From: Helicostylum pulchrum
Taxonomy: Eukaryota; Mucoromycota; Mucoromycetes; Mucorales; Mucoraceae
Length of the DNA stretch: 64,000 bases
Direction: 5' to 3'
NCBI GenBank assembly: GCA_025677825.1
Contig: JAIXMO010000066.1
Coordinates: 62,001 to 126,000, forward strand
Shown in pieces: positions 25,422 to 38,301 of this stretch. Made by a program: the position numbers and the translations under genes. Under the pieces are notes generated by a model. That model was not told the origin of the DNA, did not search any database, and saw nothing but the letters and a program-made list of their open reading frames with translations. The number at the start of each line of letters is the position of its first letter. Position 1 is the first letter of the stretch.

Positions 25422-25868
25422 ATGCCAGCGTTGTTTATAAAGACAACAACACCACCAAAGCTTTCGAAAATAAAGTCATTAAAAAATAAAATCCAAATTA
25501 AATCATGGTGGCGTCAACTCAAAGAATCAACGAAATCAAACGAGTCAGCAAATAGTGACACATCTTCTCATACAACACTTGATTGGAGATCACTTTCTCC
25601 TGATAGACCTCCTTTACCTTTCTTACGAGACAATTCACCTACTTCATCTACTACCTCTATTCATAATATCACTGAAACTACAATAGATTCTAATTTATCT
25701 TTTTCGCCTAATAATACTTTATCCACCACCACTAATACAACAACAACAACAACAACTGTTCCTAATAAAAATATATCCCCACTAGACAATTTAGATACCA
25801 CCGCTAATAATAGCAGTAACAAGGTAAATTATATCTTTTTTTTTTTTTTATTTCAAAATGGTCTTTTT

Positions 25869-25910
<42 letters not shown>

Positions 25911-27534
25911 GTGTCTACAAAAATGACACAAAAATCTCTTTTTTTTTTTCGAATTAGACGTACATAATTTGTCTGCGTGTATGCCACGTTTTTTTTTCTT
26001 TCTTTTTTTCTTTAAACGCACATAATATGCAAGGTAGTACATATAATAGAACAGCATGCTGTCTTCCGATTTTGTAAATATAATAAAAAGTCAGCTGGGA
26101 AACTAGTCCTATTGTTTATAATCGATTGTTATTGTTTTACCTTTACAAAAAAGAGATACAAAAGTGTGTGCTTGTGAAAATACAGGAAAAAAAAAACAGA
26201 GAAAGAGAGAGAGAAGGATACGTTTTTTGTATATTTCTTTCTTTTTTGTTATTAACTATTTTTTATTTTTTTTACTCCTTTCTCTCTCTCTTCTTCTTCT
26301 TTTACTTTCTTTTACAGCCTATTAGAACTAATACAGACGACCGAAATTACCAACCCTTGTGCCCTATTCTTGAAGAAAGTGAAACAATGATTACAGAATC
26401 GTCAGAATCAAATGTTATCAACAACAGTAGACTATCACCCAGCAGTATGCAAGAAGAAGAAGAAAGTAGAAGAATGTCATCTGAATCTGGCAGCTCACTT
26501 GATATCAATAGAAATATAGAAAAACAACCTATGCCAAAAACCTCAGTTATAACCGCTGATGCAGCTTCCATTTCTTCTTCTTTAACAACACCTGATATCA
26601 AAACCATCCAAAAGACGCCCAGTGATAAATACATGTCCGATGATATAATCGGGGACGAAGATCGCTGTAAACGAAAGTTTGCAAAGATGGTCCTTGCTGC
26701 AAACAAGTTTCAAACACAACAAGAAAAGGATGAAAGGCCTAGTCATATGGCCTTATTATTTGACGTGCATGGCAATATTGATATGATGCGAATGGTTCGT
26801 CAAGGTAAATCAGAATACCACAAGTTTTGCGGGTAAAGTATTTAAGCCGTCTCTTTTTGTTGTTATTATTGTTTATTAACTCTTTTTTTAGTAACTCGCA
26901 ATATGTTCCACCTGAATTGTCTACAGATATTGAATACCACAGTGAATTAGCCGATATATGGGTACTAGGTGTATTTTTATATAGAATGCTTATCGGTAAA
27001 TACCCATTTGCCGCTCCCAACGATCAACAATTATTCAAAAAGATGTTGCACGGTAACTTTAGTATTCCCAACGAGCTATCTGAAGGTATAGTAGTCCTAT
27101 TGTGCACTGGGCAAGTAAACAATTAACTGAAACATATATAAATAGATGCCAAAGATCTTTTAAGACGCATGTTGGCACCTGATATGAACAGAGCCTCATT
27201 GGATTTGGTCATCCACCATCCATGGTTAAAATCATACAGACCGTCATTACTTGACCACTATTACTCTACAAGTAAAAAATCTACTACAACTACACACCAC
27301 CAAAGTTTCAACAATACTACTTTATTATCGCCACCACCGCAACAACAACAAAGAACCGATAAATCAATTCAATCTCCAAAACCATCTAAATCAAGATCCT
27401 CTGCAGGAAAAAGATTTATTAAAAAGGCCATTGCTCTTTTAGTCCAAGGTCCTTTCCCTCCTCCTAAAAAACCCTACAGAGATTTATCTCATTTAGGTAC
27501 AAGAGAAACTGTATTCGCAAGGCAAAAAGTTTAA
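25422..27534 (+). CDS. Kinase C-lobe-only protein (probable pseudokinase)
   Basis: Four exons: 25422-25823, 26318-26832, 26892-27085, 27146-27534; 499 residues. The first 250 or so residues are Ser/Thr/Asn-rich and disordered. The rest matches kinase subdomains VIII-XI. These are HKFCGNSQYVPPEL (the APE equivalent), SELADIWVLGVFLYRML (the D-x-W-x-x-G helix), GKYPFAAPNDQQLFKKM and a final block ending HPWLKS. No glycine-rich loop, VAIK lysine, HRD or DFG can be found. The place of DFG is taken by DVHG, and the residues before it are read without an intron, so no catalytic exon is hidden there. The C-lobe resembles Tribbles-type or CAMK-type kinases. A scaffold or pseudokinase role is inferred. 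The first intron (494 nt) is long for this genome and holds a CT microsatellite. Confidence 0.8.
25873..25908 (+). repeat. (CT)n microsatellite in intron 1
   Basis: About 17 CT dinucleotides inside the first intron of the kinase-like gene. Confidence 0.85.
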
Positions 27535-29132
27535 CTTTTTATGTATTTTTCTTTCTCCATTCCTTTTTAAAAAAAATAACTCTCTATGTAAAAACCATCC
27601 CCCCCCCCACTCCCCATGTATTATAAATAGACTGTTTTCTTTATTTCCATTATAAATTTGATTGTTACACACATACCAAATGTTTATGTTCATTTTCCTA
27701 ATCTAGTCTTTAGAGTGACCTTTTTTTTTTTTCCCGCATTTTATGTAAGGTACATCTAACCTAAATGCAGTAAAAGATACCTCCTCTTCCTCCTCCCCCT
27801 TAACCTGTTTCAAGTAAAAGAAAAACCGTTTATAAAACGTGGGATCAAACGAGTTACCCGGCGCCCCGACGTTGGTTTGAGTAACTTGTATACATTTTGT
27901 TGATCCGTAATATACATAAAACGCCTATCGTTAATTAATATAATTTGATGCGTTTGTTTATTGTTTATTTTATTTTGGTGCGTGTGTGACAAAGAGTAAT
28001 GTTAATAGGAGTATTCCATTATTTGATAGTTATTTTTGTAAAACACTATCACACCACCACCACCACCACCATCATTGATAGGCATCAGACATAGTACCAG
28101 TCATGGAGTTATACCAGTTACCGTTTGTCGGCCAAACATGTCTTCAAGCCCCCGCCCCTTTTCGGTTGAGATCAGGCACTTCGGGTCGGTTTTCCCACAA
28201 TAATAATTTTTTCAGTAAAAAGGCGAGCGGCTTGAACAGGTGTACAGGCTGGGAGGAATAAACGATTCAGCTCTTTTGCCAGGCGTATAATAAGTTGGCT
28301 TCGTCAAAAGATCTACTCCATCATTACTTAAATCATTATTACTACATTCAACAGGGCTGATAAAATGGATGGTCACTTTTATTCATGTGATCTAGTTCAT
28401 TATTTTTACGTACAGTTGTTTCATGCAAGAAATTCAAAAAATTAGAGCGTGTAATAAAAAAGCAAATTGGCATCAAAGGAACGACAGCCATTTATTGCAT
28501 TAAATCTATAAGTGTTAGATATAATGGATAATAAAGTGACTTATTTAGTAAGTTACTAGTCAAGACACTAATCAAATATTGAGTCCTTATTTTATAAATT
28601 GAAGGGTTCCAATAGTAAATATGATAGATACATGTCATAGCCAATAAAACAAATATGCCTAAATAAATAAATTGCATTTCACAATAGAAAAAATAATAGC
28701 TCATCTCAAGCATATATGAATCGCGTGGATAATATATTCAAATAGACAAACATAAATGATCTTCCTATGGTTTTTTTTTCTGTAAAATGTGTAAGTCTAC
28801 TCTTGGTAAAGACATGAGTTTCAATAAAAACGTTGGTATATTTTTTGCTCGATTTAGTAGTTTTGCGAAATTGAATACCGCCCTTATACTGAATAGTGGT
28901 ATAATAGTGGGATACCAAACACGTTCTCGAGGATTAGACCGTAAAATATAACACCACTAGATTGAAGCGATCACTGTATTATAACAAAGCTATACAACCA
29001 CATGGAGTCCATTATTTTTTTTAGTGTTTATTTACGTAAATAAAAAAAAAACCATTAACCGTAAATAGCGCGACGATCTATTTTTGGATAGGAGATAAAA
29101 AAAAAAAAAAAAAAGCTATATTTTATTTATTT
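27535..29132. other. Convergent intergenic stretch, no gene seen
   Basis: It lies between the 3' ends of the kinase-like gene and the BAR-SH3 gene. It contains a short (ACC)n repeat at about 28052-28072 and many A/T runs. I found no coding frame or RNA gene that I could support. Confidence 0.5.
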
Positions 29133-31097
29133 TCAGTGAGTGTGGAAGCAATTGTTACACTGTCCCGGTTTAAAAGGATTTTCAATATAGTCATGACAAT
29201 CACAATCGTGGCAAAGTAAATCTATATTTTCTAAGGTAAGTGGTGCATGGGATTTAATAGGATCTAGATAAGGTTCGGGTAATACGGACTGCCGAGAAGG
29301 TGGGGGAGGAGGCGGAGATACAGATCTCGCGAGAAGGAGAGGTTCATCGTGTAATGATGATGAGTTGCTTTTGATATAAGATGTCGGTTCTTCATGAACA
29401 AACGATGTATCCGGTATTAAATTAACGCTACTAGACGTTGTTGTTGTTGTATCAATAGAACTAAAACGTGCCGTAGGTGGTGGAGGCGGTGGTGCTCGTA
29501 TAGCGTTGGATCGCTTTCTTGATAAACTTCTTTTAAGGGTAGGAATAATAGGAGATGAAGAAGATGCTGCAGACACGGGTGGACGACGAGCGTTACTTGA
29601 ACTTGATTCTAGTAATACTGCGTTGTTGTCATTTAAGGTGTTTTCGTCATGATGATGATAAGAGTTTCGTAAGGCGCGTGTTGTGTTTGTAGGTTTATCA
29701 GGTATATTTTCTTTAGGTGGTAATGGTATATACTCTTCTGTATAATTTACAGGAAAGATACCTCTGTTTGAATTTATTTCACCTAACCACCAACCTTTAT
29801 CTATTTCGTCAATGACAGCTATAATATCTCCCGTTTTAAATGAAATCTCATCATTATTCTGTCCAGTAAAATCAAATAACGCCTTTCTATACTTTTCAAA
29901 TTCGTGAATGGAAGAATGTCTGGTAGGTAAATTGGTCGGAGGAGGTACACGTGCAGGAACTGCGTTGGCTGCTATAGTTGATTCGGCACTATAAATACTA
30001 GTACGATAATCATCTGTACTACTTGTTGGACTTTGGTTATGGAGTGATGATGTATTATTGTACGGAGAGATCATACTACTACTACTTTCTTCTTCTTCGG
30101 CGGCGGCTACAGATGGATAGGAATCGTTGGATGCATCTCTGATCATTACTTTACTCATCATATCACAAGCATCAGTTGTAAGCCCTTGACCCCAATTTGT
30201 TTTCACTGTTTCAAATAATTCTTTGGCTTGATTATGATATGTAGATTGTACTTGAACTAAATCAAATAAAGCATCTCTATGTTCATTCTTAAAATATATA
30301 ATTTTGTTGTCAACTAATTATATATATATATATAAAAAAAACCATTTTTTTTTTTTTTTTACCTCAAACTCCTGAATATATGCCATTTTTTGAATTAAAT
30401 CGTGTTCTGTATCCTCATATTTAATTCTTGAAGCTTGCATTTCTTGTTCCAGCTCCGGTTTCTCTTTTTTAGCCTTATTTAATCTATTTAATTTAGAGTC
30501 ATAGTCTAACCTTCGTGAAGCAAGTTTTTTACGAAGTGTATCGTAGTCTTTATAATTTTGTAATCCTGTTTCTAATATCTTTAAATACACTTCTCGAATC
30601 TCTTGTGCAAGTGCTTCTTGAAGTGCTGCTATACGTGTTTCCGTTTGTCCTAAATTAATCAAAGCAATACCTAATTTTTATATATATTAGTATACACTTT
30701 TCTTCTTCTTCTCTCTTTTTATCTTTCTTTATTTCTTTACTTTGTACCTAATGCTGAATCTTCGGGAAAGATTGTACCGTAATGATATAAACATGAACCA
30801 AGCGCTTCAAAAGGCATCACTTTGATCTTACCGTCCTCTGGTGATGTCTTTTTCTTTAATAGATGTGCCTGCAGTATCTCTACCGCTTCGATAATACGTT
30901 CATACCCTTCTCTTCTATTCTCTGTTTCTTGTTCCAGTTTTTGAAAGTCTTCGGTTTGTAAAGTTACTTTGGCTCCACCAAATCTTTCTCCTGTCCACTA
31001 TTTTTTTTTACCTTTTTTTTTAGTAACACTCCTTCTTTTTTTTTATACATATATAACTAATGCTTACTTGTTTAAATTTTCCCAGATTCTTAATCAT
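29133..31097 (-). CDS. BAR-SH3 membrane-shaping adaptor with C-terminal Cys/His motif
   Basis: Four exons, in minus-strand order: 31097-31068, 30997-30748, 30670-30363, 30287-29133; 580 residues. Residues 1 to about 230 form a BAR domain. It has the amphipathic start MIKNLGKFKQWTGERFGGAK and long charged helices (TRIAALQEALAQEIREVY). After a Ser/Pro-rich linker comes one SH3 domain with ALFDF, WWLGEI and GIFPVNY signatures. A second linker is proline-rich, with repeated PPPPP stretches. The extreme C-terminus carries CHDCDCHDY and QCNNCFHTH, a compact Cys/His pattern that could bind zinc. BAR-SH3 proteins sense or bend membranes and recruit actin or endocytic factors. The closest architecture is the endophilin/Rvs167-like group, but the tail motif is not a feature of classical endophilins. 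Confidence 0.87.
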
Positions 31098-32033
31098 GTT
31101 GAAACGAAAAAAAAAAAGTTGTCAATATAAGTATATTATTTTGTGGTACGACTTGTAAAAAAAAAAAAAAAAATAGAAAGAGGAAAAGAAAAGCACGTCC
31201 TTGAGAAAAAAAGAGGAGTTTTTTTTTTTTGCACTTTGAATTCAGAGATTTTGTTTAGCTCGGACGAATCAAAACCCTCTTTTTTGTCTTTCTTTCTTTT
31301 TTACACGTAACAAAGGATAATATCTTCACATTGACAAAGAATATTTCATATTATGACTTTCAATGTGATATTGTTCATTTGATACCTCTTTTTATTGTAT
31401 TTAATTACTTTATTGCGTATGTTGGCATATTAGCTATACCCCTTCTTTTTTTTTTCTTTTTTTTTTTTTTTTTTTTGCAGTCAAATGAAATAAAAAGTAA
31501 CTCACAATAAAATTATCATTGGATTCAAATGATTGTATACGTCGTTAACTTTTCAGGAGGTGTTAACTTTAGTGTGAATTCTTGTTAAAAACTTTTTTTT
31601 GTGTAGAGCATTTTTGGATGAATAAAACTTTAATTTGTTTTAGGGAAAGAATGTGATAAACGCGCGATACTAACATAAAAGGACAGTTTATTTTTATTGA
31701 ACTACTTTTTTAAGTACCAGACATTTGTATGCTGCTTGTACCTGCAACCTCCATTCTTAAATTACAGCAGCCTAAAAATATATATACAAGGTACTTTGCC
31801 TTTTTTTGATGTGTGATGAAACTGTTTACTGCGATTTATAATTAATTGATGAAGTATAAACATAGTCAGTAATGGGGGGGGGGACACACATGCAGAAATT
31901 TTAAAATATTATTTTATTTATACATAAAATTGTCAAGTTTTATAGAATGGTCACCAAAACAATTTTCTTTCTTAATATAATGCGCTACTATATTATACAA
32001 TGCTTCCCAGCATTCTTGTTCTTTTTTAGTTAC
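31098..32033. other. Intergenic stretch, no gene seen
   Basis: It lies between the start of the BAR-SH3 gene and the end of the aldehyde dehydrogenase gene, both on the minus strand. Poly(T) and poly(A) tracts only. It should contain the BAR-SH3 promoter. Confidence 0.5.
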
Positions 32034-33744
32034 TTAGATCTTTGATAATCTTTGAATCTTGACAACCTTAACTTGGGTATATTCATGAAGAGCATATTTA
32101 CCAAGCTCCTTACCGAACCCAGATTGTTTGTAACCACCGAAAGGAGTAGATTGGTCAAAGATATCATAGCAGTTGACCCAAACAGTACCAGCTTGCATTT
32201 CGTTTGTAACCTTGATAGAAGTATCTAAATCAGAGGTATATACACCACCGGCCAAACCGTAATCAGAGTCGTTAGCAAGATCAATAGCTTCTTCAATTGT
32301 CTTGAATGTACCAATAGACACAAAGGGACCAAAGATCTCTTCTCTCATAATTCTATGGTTGTTATTACAATGCGTAAAGATAGTAGGTTCAACATAGTAA
32401 CCCTTGGTACCCCAACGCTTACCACCGTAAGCCAACACGGCACCTTCTTCCTTTCCAATCTTGACATAGTTCAAGATCTTCTCGAATTGAGACTTGTTGA
32501 TTTGAGGACCTTGGAACGTATCTTCGTTAAATGGATCACCAATAACAATCTTCTTGGTTTCAGCAATAAAGAGTTCAAGGAACTTGTCATGCACGGATTC
32601 GTGAACAAAGATACGAGATCCCGCGTTACAACTTTGACCGTGGTTGTTGAAAATACCGCCACTGGCCCAGAACGCGGCGTTGGCAAGATCTGCATCCGCA
32701 CAAACAATTTGAGCGGACTTACCACCTAATTCAAGTTGAAGTTTCTTCAAGTTGGATGACGCACTGGATTCCATAATCTTACGACCGGTGAAGGTAGAGC
32801 CGGTGAAGGCCATCTTGCTGACCTTGGGGTGACAAGACAAGTAGTTACCAGTGGTATGACCATAACCAGTAATGATATTAACAACACCCTATAAATATAA
32901 AAAAAACATGTTTTAGTTTATGTGCGATTGTATAAAATATGGTATGACTTACAGCGGGGAAACCGGCTTCCTTAACAAGTTCACCGAACTTGAGGGTTGA
33001 CAAAGGAGTTACTTCAGAAGACTTCATAACAACTACACACGAAAAAAAAAATGAATATATAATTTTTTTTTTAAAAAAAAATGCAAACTTTTATAATACT
33101 TACTGGTGTTACCAGTGGCTAAAGCAGGAGCAAACTTCCAAGCAGCCATCATGGTAGGATAATTCCAAGGAATAACAGCACCAACAACACCAAGAGCTTC
33201 ATGACGAGTATAACATAACTTGTCAAAGGTAGTATCAATAGTCTTACCGTGGATCTTGTCAGCCCAACCAGCAAAATAACGGTAGCAGCCAATGGATTCA
33301 GTTACATCCACATCACGAGCAACAGTGAAGGCTTTACCGTTATCAACAGCATCCAAAATAGCAATCTCGTCCTTGTCACGTTCCATCAAATCAGCAAGAC
33401 GGTTAAGAAGACGACCACGCTCGGCAGGTGCTACCTTACGCCATGTCTCGTAATAACACTTGTAGGCGGATTCAACAGCCAAGTTCACATCGCGTTCATC
33501 GGCAGAGTGAACTTTACAGATAACTTCTTCATTGGCGGGGTTGATCGTCTCGATCAATGGACCGTTACCAGGTACAAATTCGTTGTTGATGAAAAGTTGA
33601 GTATGAACTATTATACGAAGGGAGAGGTGTGTTAGATATATGTATAAAAGCGTGGACCGCTTTTTGTTTTTCTAAAAAAAAAAACTCACCATTGGCAGTC
33701 TTGCCGTTAGTTAAACGAATAGTTTGGATATCAGCTTGAGTCAT
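32034..33744 (-). CDS. Aldehyde dehydrogenase (NAD(P)+)
   Basis: Four exons, in minus-strand order: 33744-33690, 33607-33104, 33032-32953, 32888-32034; 497 residues, the usual family length. It oxidises aldehydes to acids using NAD(P)+. The Rossmann-fold landmarks are present: VIPWNYPTMMAAWKFAPAL, AFTGSTFTGRKI, the general-base Glu at about residue 266 in LELGGKS, and the nucleophilic Cys at about 300 in GQSCNAGSR. The C-terminal PFGGYKQSGFGKE block is typical. There is no clear mitochondrial presequence, so a cytosolic enzyme is likely. Codon choice is strongly biased to AAG, AAC, GGT, GCC and ACC, unlike the neighbours, which suggests high expression. A consensus TATA box lies about 85 bp upstream. 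Confidence 0.95.
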
Positions 33745-35604
33745 TTTTTATTAAAAAAAAAGTAAAAGGTAGAAAAAAGATAAAAAAAGTAGAAAAGAAG
33801 CTCAAGTTGAAAAAGATGAGTATCCTTTTATATCTTCGTATTTAGACGCTAGTTACACACACATGCATCACCTTTTTTCTTTTTCTTTTTTTGAAGTTCC
33901 TCTATAATGTATTATTACTTATCATTCGTCTGCTTACAAAAACCAAGTTATTAACATATAAATATATGCTGGACATTGATACAGTATAGATTTTTAACTT
34001 TGAATTTCCCTACGATTAGTTTTGTGAGGGGTTACTGATGAAAATAGTAAATAAAGTATTCATGTAAATTAAAACAGATTTATAATAATTTGTATCTCCG
34101 AGTGGTGAATTCAAAGATATTCGTGGGAACCCTCAAGTATGTGACAAATACAAGTTACACAATGACAATTATAAGTGCTAAATTAAGTAAAATCTTTTGC
34201 ATTTTTCAAACCATCCGTATTTGTATGATAAGGGAAGATCCCATTAGCAATAAGGTTTTCTCACCTGTCCTAATTCAGTATACATCACTCTCTCTTTTTT
34301 TTTTAAGCAAGTAAGACGCACCTTAATTAGTGATCATAAACAAATTCGAGCATAACAAACAAATGGGCGGTTACTTAAAAAAGAAATACTTTTTGTTGAT
34401 AAATACTACATTTTCCTTTTGTCTGCTCAAGTGCGGGGGAAAAAAAAGTTTGGATGGTCAAAATGTCATGTTGATCATAATGCTTTACCTTGTTCATCTG
34501 ATCATCCGCCAATCCCTTTGTAATAATGAGAGTTTTAGTTTGAGTATTAGTTTTAGAGTATAAATTTAACGCAATAATGTACTTTGAGCGTATAGTTAGT
34601 CAATTTATTTGAGCAAGTAATACGTTTAATAAACAAATTTTTACTTTTGTGATTTATACTCTTAAATGACTCATTTTTCTTTTACCCAAGTCTCACACAA
34701 GTGCACTTCTTCCTATATTAATGGCCCCTTTCACAAGCACTTAGGCCCCGGGGTGGCTGTATTAAAAGTATACGTGAGAAGGATCTACAAATCAAAATGT
34801 AGTGCATAAAAAAAATTGTTCGCTGTTCCGCTACCATATATCAAGAATACGCCGATGTCCAACTAATACTGGCACCGAAAGTGCATCTCCAACGCGTCAG
34901 AAAGGAGTAAAATACCGTAGCTTACTACATATGGACGAGCTTGTAATAGTTTTTATTTCACTCGTAATAGCGCATCGAAAATGACAATAGTAGCAGTACT
35001 AAAAAGCAAAAGGTAATTGTGGTCATGGACAACTATTATTACTATATTAACAATTATCACCATTTAGATTATTTCCAAAGATAATTGACATGTTAATGGC
35101 TTGCAATATGCGTTACTTCTGACATTTCATACCAGTCTAAAACCATCACCAGCTTGGTGAAGAGATTTAATAAGGCCGGTATTTTTGTTTTTAAGAAAAA
35201 AATTCAAGAGGAAGCTCATAACCATATTTTCTTTTCTAGACCTTTAATCCCTCAATTATTCTAAACTTTGACGTTTTTACTCTTTCAAAAAAAAGACCTG
35301 GTCTAAATGAGTATCCCTTTGCTGGACGTTGTTCACCTATAAATTACCCTGCTACAATCATTCAAAGCGAGTTTCTCTTTAGACTTTAGCTAATAAAGCG
35401 TATTCATTTTTTAAATTGTTCACCTTATATATTATGAACTTTTACGACGAAAGTACACTTTGTCACACACACAAAATAGGTTTTTTAAAATGAATACAAT
35501 CTGAACCTGAATAATCCAAATAATAAGGTACGTCGTACTAAAATGTTTTATATAATTACTTTTTTTTTTCTTTTTCTTTTCTTCATCATCTCTTTTTTCT
35601 TCTC
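33745..35604. other. Divergent intergenic stretch, no gene seen
   Basis: 1.9 kb between the divergently transcribed aldehyde dehydrogenase and Afi1-like genes. No coding frame can be supported. It presumably holds both promoters; a TATA box is visible only on the left. Confidence 0.5.
33824..33834 (-). promoter_or_regulatory. TATA box of the aldehyde dehydrogenase gene
   Basis: On the minus strand the sequence reads GATATAAAAGG, about 80-90 bp upstream of the ATG. This is a near-ideal TATA box in a position consistent with a short 5' leader. Confidence 0.55.
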
Positions 35605-38061
35605 ATGACGTTTAATAACCATGTGCAATATATTCTGCTGGCAGAGTTCGACATTGATAAAGGAGCTTCGTTAAAGTATCAATATCCCCACGAAACGGGT
35701 ACTGATGAGCAGTAAGTCTTTTTTTTTTTTCTATTGTTTAAGCAACAAAAGTTTTTTGACCTTTTGTATTTCAGCATCTTGTCAGAACTCATGTTACCTG
35801 ATGGAGCTCATTTACGTGCAGAAGATTGGACTATTTTTTGTTTAAATCAATTGACACCTGATCCTGATCAAGATATTGTAAAACAAGTGCAGTCTGAAGA
35901 AAACCCTTTGCTCTATGTATTAAATTTAGTGAGAACCAAACATGATCCTACTGCTCGAAGGTAATTTTTTTTTTGCATATACAATCACGAAACAAAAGTT
36001 TATTTATTATGTATATATAGAGGTGCAAGAGTGAAGGCAATGGCTATTTGTACTAGACATCAATATCTTCATATTTATAAAGTAAAGTGTTACATGTATA
36101 TCATTTATTTACATCCCCCCTTTTTTTTTTACTAATTTTTTTATGTGTATATGTATTTAGCCAGTTCTTTTGTTAGCAATGGAAAAATATTTTGAAAATC
36201 CATGTATGGAGATATTAGAGTCATTATACGAAGCAGTCAACTCAATGGATTTATCACATATGCCCAAGTTTACATGGCACGAACGACAAATTTTAAGAGC
36301 ATCCGATAACAAAACTATGTTTGAAGAAATGTTTATTGATCAATCCTCGAATCAACCACAACAGCCAATTGAAGAAGATATTAATATTATGGAGGATACA
36401 GAGTTTAGCAAATTAAGACGCGGTACTTATATTGATTTAGCGTCTGGAAATGTACGTGAAAAGATACCTGCTTTGACAAAGGATAGACACTTTTTTGAAA
36501 CAAAAATTGAGTATGAAGGTATTAAATTACCTATCAAAATTCCGTTAACTGTCAATAATGAGGAAGTGGGTGATGTAAGTTATATAATAACGTATATAAA
36601 AAAAAATAGATGTGATACATATTGACGCATATAAAGTAGTTTTCTGTTATCAAGTTGATCAATACATTTACACCCAATATGAATAGTCCTGGATCATTGA
36701 ACCCTCATCATCCTCATTTAGATAGTAATGGTCCTTATACACACCCCATTATGTTATTATTAAATGCATTACTCACTCAAAAGAGAATTGTTTTTCTTGG
36801 TTATGGACATCCTTCAGGAGAGGTTGCAAATTATGTATTAGCCGCTTGTGCTCTTGGCAGTGGATGTGGTACAGTGCTTAAAGGATTTACAGAACGAGCA
36901 TTCCCTTATACCAATCTCACCAGTGTAGATGATTTATTAAAATGGTAAAAAAAAAAAATAGATATAACATAAACTTTATAATAATTAATTATAATTTTAT
37001 ATTTAGTCCTGGATTTATTGCGGGTGTCACCAACCCAACTTATGAAGAACATACAAGTTGGTGGGATGTATTATGTAATATTGATACAGGAAAGATTACA
37101 GTCAGTAAAGATATCGAAACGACCAAATCAAGAAAATCATCCATATCCCCTGAAGATGCATCAACTGCACAAGCTGCAGCTTTTACTAATTTATCACTTG
37201 GTCGTAGCGCAAGTATGTCATCACATCAATACAAACAGCAACAACAACATAATCAACATAATCAACAAAGCCAAAATGGGCACGGACAATCAACACAACA
37301 ACAACAACAACAACAATCAGAAGAAAAGAAGGATGGTGATGTAGAATTTATGAATGAAGTACTTGTATCAATTCAGGCTCATTATGGTGAGACATCTATC
37401 AGAGCAAAGTTTCAAGATTATGTGTTTCGATTTGTTCGGTTGGCAGCCATTTATGAAGAGCATGTATATCATACAACAAAGATTGGTTGGAATTTACCTA
37501 ATACGGCGCTAGGTTATGGACCTGTGTTTTCAGATGATGCATCGATGAAAAGAGAGTTGCATGCAAATGCTCAACGTATTGAAGGTTGGAGGCAATCAAT
37601 ATCGTATAAATCTTATCAAATTGATCTTGGTCATTGGGTTCAAAATTCTTGCATAAAGAACCTGGATGTGTATCGACAAATTAGTAAATTAAAGAGGTTG
37701 AGACAGATACCTGATCAAGAAGTAGCTTCCATCTATGAAGCCTTTTTAAATAACATTATCACACATCGACAAATGATTGAGGTACAAAGCATTTATCATA
37801 TATTTCACTGTATTATATTAATATCGTTTTTTTTTTTTTTTTTTTGTATGTATATAGTTTCTATCATTTTTACCACAACATCAAGGTGGTTTATCACCAC
37901 TTGGATCAGGTTTGTTTCATTCAAACCCCAAGATTCGAAAGCAAGCAGTTGAATTATTTCGTAGACTTGAACGTAGTCCTATTGGTATTAAATTCGTCCA
38001 AGATTTATCAAGATTCCAACGTATTGCATACGAAAGACAAGCTGTCACTAATACCGAATAA
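35605..38061 (+). CDS. AFI1: Afi1/DENN-family (SPA domain) polarity protein
   Basis: Seven exons: 35605-35711, 35775-35960, 36021-36081, 36161-36574, 36640-36944, 37007-37781, 37858-38061; 683 residues. The start [22 protein letters not shown] is the hallmark of the Afi1 Arf3-docking domain. It is followed by DENN-like blocks ([37 protein letters not shown]) of the SPA (stabilization of polarity axis) family. A Gln/His/Asn-rich insert (about 37227-37320) separates these from the conserved C-terminus. In yeast, Afi1 binds Arf3, the Arf6 homologue, and helps place it at polarised membrane. An Arf6-like GTPase is encoded about 19 kb away in this window. DENN relatives act as Rab exchange factors, so that activity is an alternative. 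Confidence 0.88.
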
Positions 38062-38301
38062 CTTTCTTTAATAACTAATATTTCCATATATAATAAATAA
38101 TTAACCCTATTATAAATAATGAAACTTTTTTAACTCATTGTATAAACGTTTTTTGGCTTAACTCGAATAAGGTGTGAACAAAAATAACAATCTGCCACGT
38201 CATCCAGTTAAAAATGTCCCGACTTTTTTTTTTTTTTTCTAATCAATTTTTTTCCCTTTTAACAGTTTCTTTTACAAAAAAAAAAATAACTATAAAGCAT
38301 A

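Noticed and set aside
27800..27860. GC-richer patch considered as a tRNA gene
   Set aside because: I could not find matching acceptor, anticodon and T arms. No tRNA or rRNA gene was recognised anywhere in the window.
28052..28072. (ACC)n run considered as part of a structured RNA or CRISPR-like repeat
   Set aside because: It is a simple trinucleotide microsatellite with no spacers. No CRISPR is expected in a fungal nucleus.
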